DNA from: Sapria himalayana
Taxonomy: Eukaryota > Streptophyta > Magnoliopsida > Malpighiales > Rafflesiaceae
DNA length: 64,000 nucleotides
Assembly (NCBI GenBank): GCA_029783825.1
Contig: JAREIK010000385.1
Span: forward strand, 1,550,001-1,614,000
Reading direction: 5' to 3'
The first letter of the stretch is position 1, and each line of letters starts with the position of its first letter. The notes beneath the pieces were generated by a model. It was not told the DNA's origin and made no database searches. It saw only the letters and a program-made list of their open reading frames with translations. Both the position numbers and the translations under genes were made by a program. Positions 58,800 to 64,000 of the stretch are shown here, piece by piece.

Positions 58800-59323
58800 A
58801 CCAACAACAAATTATAAATTGAAAATTATAATATTACTCATCAAGGTTTTACATAAAGATCTATAATATCAAATTTGGAAGAAATAAAAGTTAGATGAAA
58901 TATTTTTAAAATATTTATGCAGATATTTGTTGATTGATTTACTATTTGAATATAAGTTGTAGTAATCATTACAAAAGTAATTTACTTCAATATATTTCAT
59001 CTGCTCATGAAACATTAAAATGAAGATTATATGTATCTATCTGAGTATCATAATAAATTATACTATGAAAAGAAAATGAATACCTGATCTCCTTGAGCAA
59101 ATATGAAATTTAAATTATCTTATAAGTAATCATTATTATCATTCAGAAATTTCTTTGTACTAGATCTTGATATACTCATTTATCTTTTATTTTTTAGGCA
59201 ATAAGATTATACCCAAAAGACGGATAAAATTTTTTTGTAGATACTTTCTTTGTGTAGGCTAATATCTAATTTGAATTTAAATATCTTACTAATTATTAGT
59301 ATTTATAACTGATGATAGAGATC
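58800..59323 (-). pseudogene. Copia RNase H relic (part downstream of the hAT insertion)
   Basis: Minus strand reads FGYNLIA-KIKDK-VYQDLV over about 59130-59240 (family GGNLVAWKSKKQxxVSRSS) and FHEQMKYIEVN at about 58960-59010 (family FHERTKHIEVD). Broken by stops. It continues the copia relic at 62853-63999 once the hAT element between them is removed. Confidence 0.55.
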
Positions 59324-59899
59324 TAGAGGTGTTACCGTGCAATGCCTTGCACGACATGACTCAAAAAGGGCAGGCTCGACATGGCCCGACTGGTCTGAGA
59401 GTGTTGGATTTGGGCTAGTTCATCCCGGGCCTTGTGGATTTTGTGTCGGGTCTTGCCGGGATGTGTCAAGATGTACTGGAATGTGCTGTTTTGGTCTATT
59501 CAGAATTGAGTTATCCATAACTTCTAAATATTTTAAATTTTAATATAAAATTAAGTAAATAAATAAATAAATACAATAAAAAATAAAATTACAATCATAA
59601 GTCTCGATTTAGAACTCAAAAAAAATAATATAATATAAATATTATAAATTTCAATAATTTTATTTTCGTAACGTAATATAAGTACAAATTACAAAATAAC
59701 AAAGTAAGCTCAAAAGATAAATTAACACATCAAAGATCAATATCAATCTCATAAGCGTCTGAATAAATAAAGAATAAAATAACAATGCAAGTAGCAAGCT
59801 CAAAAGATAAAAATCAATAAACATTACAAAAAAGATTAATTTTGTAAGTGTATGATGGTATTACTAGCAGTAAGTCATAGACAGTAGGCTTAATCTTAG

Positions 59900-61300
59900 T
59901 CATCATTAATGACTCACGAATAATCATCAGCTACCAACTCTTTTATTATTGCTGTAGTTGTAGCATGATCTTGATGTCCTGGCTTGAATCCTTTCACTCT
60001 TTCATACATGTTAATGTCTTAATAATATTTGATCGTAATTTTAATCTCTTATTTAAAATCATATTTATCGTAATATAAAAAGTAGAATTTGATACTATGC
60101 TTGATATTGGAGGAGTCAATAGATTCTATGCCATCATAAACAATACGGAATATGTGAATTCATATGATTTATATCACTATAAAATATTAATATTATTGTT
60201 ATTAGTATGTAATAGGATTGAGTAGTAATCAGTATCTAAGTATCGAGATAGTTTGCTCCTATTTAATGAATAAAAAAGTTATCATTTTCGAATATGGTAT
60301 CCATGTTCATACTCGAAGCTTCACTACTACTACTACTATCATACATAGTATCTTAGTATGTAAAAAGTTTAATCAACTTCTTGTGAATGAACTCTTTAGG
60401 TTTGTCTTTTTGGTTCATACACGAGGATATGTATGTTAAAATATTCTCTATACATTCCATCTTAACCCTATTGTTCATGCATGTAGTCAGACAATAAAGA
60501 GATGAAATAATGAATCAGTATTTTAAATACTTGATTTTCATCTCAAAAGCCATGTCACAAAATATCAGGTCATTTCTAAATTTTCTAAATATATTCCTAA
60601 TATTTTATATGTACTTGCGTATGATGCAAGTCGTGTGAGTATAAAATTGACGAACATATATTTCTCGTGCCATAAAAAAATTTTTAATAATTTTATAAAT
60701 AAAATTTTTTTATTTCAGTTAGTGTCGTCAATAATAAATTTGTTATTCTTATTATTGATGTAATTAGATATCTAATGTTTATATCCAACATATGATTTCA
60801 ACATAATATATGTGTAATTCTAATGGTATCTCACATCCAATTGATTTTTTTTTTTAGACTTGTAGATAAATAAAGACTATCAAACTATTATTATTTTTGA
60901 GGTGTACTAAGAAATTTTAGTGAGTTATGTATATTTTTTAAAGGGAGGAAACAACCTTTATTCTTGCATGTATTATGAAGTTAATAACTTGAGATATGTA
61001 TCTAATGTAAAAAATTTTTCCAAATAGTTTGTCTCTAAAAGTCATAATAAATATGTTAATAACTACTCAATTGTTAGATTCATTATCGAATATAATATTA
61101 TATATTTTATTTTAAATATTATATTTTTTATAGATTCTCATCAAACACTCATAAATAACTGAGTCATTATAAGGATGAAGAATTATTGAGAATCCTAATA
61201 TTTTTTTATTTCGTGTCCATTTAAAATTTATATAGTGGGTGGTAAGATATTCATAAGATGTATTGTCGCAACTAGTTCAGGTATCGAACTCCACGGATAC
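59900..61300 (-). pseudogene. hAT transposase relic
   Basis: Minus strand, in family order. About 61130-61200 gives VIYECLMRIYKKYNI. About 61060-61120 gives NKIYNIIFDNESNN (family NKIFSITxDNASNN). About 60930-61020 gives GKIFYIRYISQVINFIIHAR (family GKFFHIRCxCHVINLIVxDG), then VVSSLKNIHNSLKFL. About 60780-60850 gives YTYIMLKSYVGYKH (family WNSTYIMLxS). About 60420-60560 gives FEMKIKYLKY and NNRVKMECIENIL. Stops and shifts are common and the C-terminal dimerisation domain is not clear. Confidence 0.7.
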
Positions 61301-62279
61301 TACGTTACTATATTTTTTAATTTTATTAATTATTATTTTTTTTCTAACTTAAAGTATTTTAGTTTGTTATTCATAGATGTGAGCTTAGGAATTCTATAAT
61401 ATGTAGGTTGAAAATAAGTCTGTATGATACTGACTACCTTAGATCTTTTAAAAATTTAATTGAAAGATTCATTGTAATGATAAGTTTGACCATGCTTTTC
61501 CTTTTTAATTTGTTGTGATATATGAAAGCGGTCAATATAGAGACTGAACTAGATTTATTCGCAAAAATTTTACCGGTGAGTTAGGTTTGCCTAGGATATA
61601 ATGCATCATGTTTTTTGGTATATTATTCGACATATCTCTTAAAATGCTCAGTTCCACATAAATTCATATAAGTTAATATTTTTTTATAATATTTATACTA
61701 TTTCAATTTTTTATTGGTATCTCTAATATTTTTATTTTGTATAATATTAAAATGAGTATAAATTATTGATTTTGTTTTAGTTTTTATTTGTTAGATGTTT
61801 GGATTGAGACCACATAAAAAATAAAGTATTGGTGGCCTGGAATATTTTCATAGGGTTATCATTATCCATATTAAAATTTTTTTATTTACGTTAATGTTAA
61901 TTTTTTTATCGTCATTAAAATTATTATTTGTCATTTTTAATTTTTATTAGTTTATTAATTATATTCTAAGTTATATTTTCTAAATTAAATATTATTTTAT
62001 ATTAAACCATAATTAAAAATAAAAAAAACTAAATAAAATTTAAAAAATAATACTCATAAAATATAAAATATTTATTTAATGATGTGCGATATTCGATATT
62101 CGAGTTGCACTACAGTCCTTATCCGAGTCTTAAAAGGAGAGATAGAGAAAAAAAGATAATTCAAGAGAGAGAGAGTGAATATAAGAATATCAATAGAAAT
62201 ATGATATAAATTATAGAATGAGAAGAGTATATTTATATATGTGAAAAAAGTAATTTAAAAAAATTATTTTTTAAATTTA

Positions 62280-62362
62280 TTTGGATTTTTTGGATTTTTT
62301 TTTAATTTTTTTTAATTTTTTAATTTTTTAATTTTTTTAATTTTTTTTTAATTTTTTTTTTT
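62280..62362. repeat. Poly(T)/TTTTTTAA tract
   Basis: Homopolymer-like sequence (T runs broken by AA) in the right half of the hAT element, just inside its GC-rich right subterminal block. Confidence 0.9.
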
Positions 62363-62852
62363 GGGCAGAAACTCGATAACCATTGAATTTCTACTCTTAG
62401 CTGTTGGAGGTGAATCCAACGGCTGAAAAACATGCACCCTGAATTTTTTATGATCGTTGGGTTGCTCTGACCCGATGATTTCAGAAGTTTCAGCATTTGG
62501 GCTCGGGGTAAGGTTGAGCCTAATGGCTTAGGGGAATGACAGGACTCGGCCTCGCACAAACATTAGGGTAGTTTTGGTTTGGACCGTGCTTGAACCCGAC
62601 CTGAGATATGGGGTATGGTTCGGGTCCCGTCTTTGAATCATGCCTTCGTGCCTAGTAGTCGGGTCATGCTTGGCCCTGCATAGGCCTCGGGAGAGCTTGG
62701 CATGGCACAACACAAACTATGCCTACAACTAGTTCGACACAGGCCCAGGCACGGTTCTGGACCGTGCAGTGCTGGGTCAGGCACAACTTAATTGGATCGT
62801 GTCTCGTGCCAAGCCCGAGTTGCCCGACCCACTTGACACCTCTAAAAAGATC

Positions 62853-63999
62853 AAAAATTTTGAAAATTTCTTCATATATTTTATTATACAAATAGCTGAG
62901 ATTTTTTGAACTTTGAAGAGAATTAAGAAAATGACTAATTATTTAAATTGAACAAGCTATGTTTTATTTGGTGATGATCAATTAGTTAATCTTTCATATG
63001 ATTTTTCTAAAAATAATAGAGTCAACTTGAGTAATTAAATTAGACAATAAATTAATACACGAGTCAATCAAAATATTTCATAGAACACAACCTAACAAAT
63101 CAATATTTATGAGTATATCAACTTCATAGCTCATTTATAATAACACAAAAAAAATATCCATGCCTACCAAGATTTTGTATTTGAAACTATAACTGAAGAT
63201 ACTTATTAAGTTAAATGATTCACATATGTTGTCTCTCATGACTGTAATGTCTTTTGCTTATACAATAAGCAAAATTATCATGCTATTAGAGTTCCTCCAA
63301 AAGATTATAGAAAAATTTATAGTACACAAGTATAAACCAAACAATGTGTCTGTCAGTGAAAACTTTATAAATTACACTTTAGATAATTATTTAAAGTTAT
63401 ACAATATCTTTCATAATCTATATAATATGTGTAAATTACTGTTTGAAAATTAAATGATTGCTCTGTATACATATCATCAAGGTCAATGTGAAGAAAGTCA
63501 TTCTTCATGTCTAATTGATGTATTATTTATTTATGAGTTATCGTTAGTAAAATAAAAATCTACACGGAGATAGCCTTGTTTTTATAAGAGAAAGTATCTT
63601 AGTAATTTATACTAAATATTTAAATGAGTTTACACACTACAAATTTTAACGTATGACTATCTATATTTATATCTAGATTTATTTCACAATGAATATCTAC
63701 TTACAACTAATAATATAAATTAAAAGTCAATACTAGCTTTGAAATCTCATTAAAGTGGATTATATCTATCTTTTCTAACATGACTTGGTGTAATTTTGAG
63801 TGAGGTAGTATATAAGAAGAAAATTTGAATATTTGAGCACCATTAATACAAATAGTAAAATAATTAAAGGAATAAGAGAAAATATGTGTATAAAAAAATG
63901 TTTGAGATTTCATGTATGAGATAATAATCTTTTTGTTCCTTTCGGAGAATGATCAAAATGTTAAGATTGTAAGAGCTAGATACAAGATTATTTAACTTT
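62853..63999 (-). pseudogene. Copia reverse transcriptase relic (part upstream of the hAT insertion)
   Basis: Minus strand reads DMKNDFLHIDLDDMYTEQ at about 63465-63520 (family QLDVKNAFLHGDLEEEVYMEQ). 63210-63350 gives KFSLTDTLFGLYLC, then NSMIILLIVYAKDITVM (family YVDDI, here YAKD, so the catalytic aspartates are damaged). Decayed sequence resembling the KDLGxLRYFLGIEV region follows. It runs off the window end, where integrase and gag would be expected. Confidence 0.65.
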
Positions 64000-64000
64000 T

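Larger units (their letters stand above)
59324..62844 (-). mobile_element. hAT transposon, 3.5 kb, decayed but complete in outline
   Basis: Left end TAGAGGTGTTACCGTGC and right end CGACCCACTTGACACCTCTA are the same inverted termini as in the GC-rich MITE at 575-1044. Flanking 8-mers TAGAGATC (59316-59323) and AAAAGATC (62845-62852) agree at 6 of 8 positions. GC-rich subterminal blocks (59335-59470, 62440-62835) use the MITE vocabulary, and between them is a decayed hAT transposase on the minus strand. I infer this is the autonomous ancestor type of the MITEs in this window. Confidence 0.75.

Overview
This is nuclear DNA from a flowering plant. It is very AT-rich, has almost no long open reading frames, and carries plant-type transposons (CACTA/TNP2, MULE, hAT, mariner, copia, gypsy, L1 LINE) together with plant-type gene pieces (short B3 proteins, exportin-7, kinesin-4, ribosomal protein S18). 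I cannot name the species; a monocot is possible, but nothing here proves it. No prokaryotic operon, CRISPR array, rRNA gene or intact tRNA gene is visible.

Layout: 0.5-1.7 kb holds a GC-rich non-autonomous hAT element and a decayed S18 fragment. 1.77-3.07 kb is an AT-rich tandem duplication. 3.62-4.87 kb is an inverted-repeat element carrying two decayed kinesin-4 exons. 5.27-14.44 kb is a pair of inverted tRNA-like repeats split by an 8.5 kb CACTA transposon (5624-14150). 14.45-29.1 kb contains three copies of a B3-domain locus (two open, one broken), a small CACTA-type element, a second 5.4 kb CACTA transposon (19557-24920), a long TA/TG microsatellite, the 3' end of a copia element, and two GC-rich repeat islands. 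31.4-32.6 kb has gypsy gag-protease relics on the minus strand. 33.7-36.2 kb has an L1 LINE relic, and 36.6-39.4 kb an internally deleted copia element with both LTRs. 41.3-41.9 kb is a foldback element. 42.5-51.5 kb is a tandem duplication into one copy of which a 7.0 kb MULE inserted (43437-50457). 52.1-53.3 kb carries the first exons of exportin-7. 55.2-57.2 kb is another tandem duplication holding a mariner relic and an hAT-like element full of minisatellite. 57.3-64 kb is a decayed copia element on the minus strand interrupted by a 3.5 kb hAT element (59324-62844).

The only plausible functional host genes are B3 copies 1 and 3 (14898-15326 and 27923-28324) and the exportin-7 5' end. Everything else I can identify is transposon, transposon-carried gene fragment or simple repeat. 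The best evidence is structural. Target-site duplications close seven insertions exactly or nearly so, and nearby tandem paralogues provide 'empty sites' for three of them. I found no convincing undescribed gene system. The most unusual items are the MULE whose 1.29 kb terminal repeats duplicate the start of its own transposase, the kinesin-carrying element, the hAT-like element with G-box palindromes, and the GAGCTC-rich island. Translations, alignments and family names come from reading the sequence and recalling families; no search was run.
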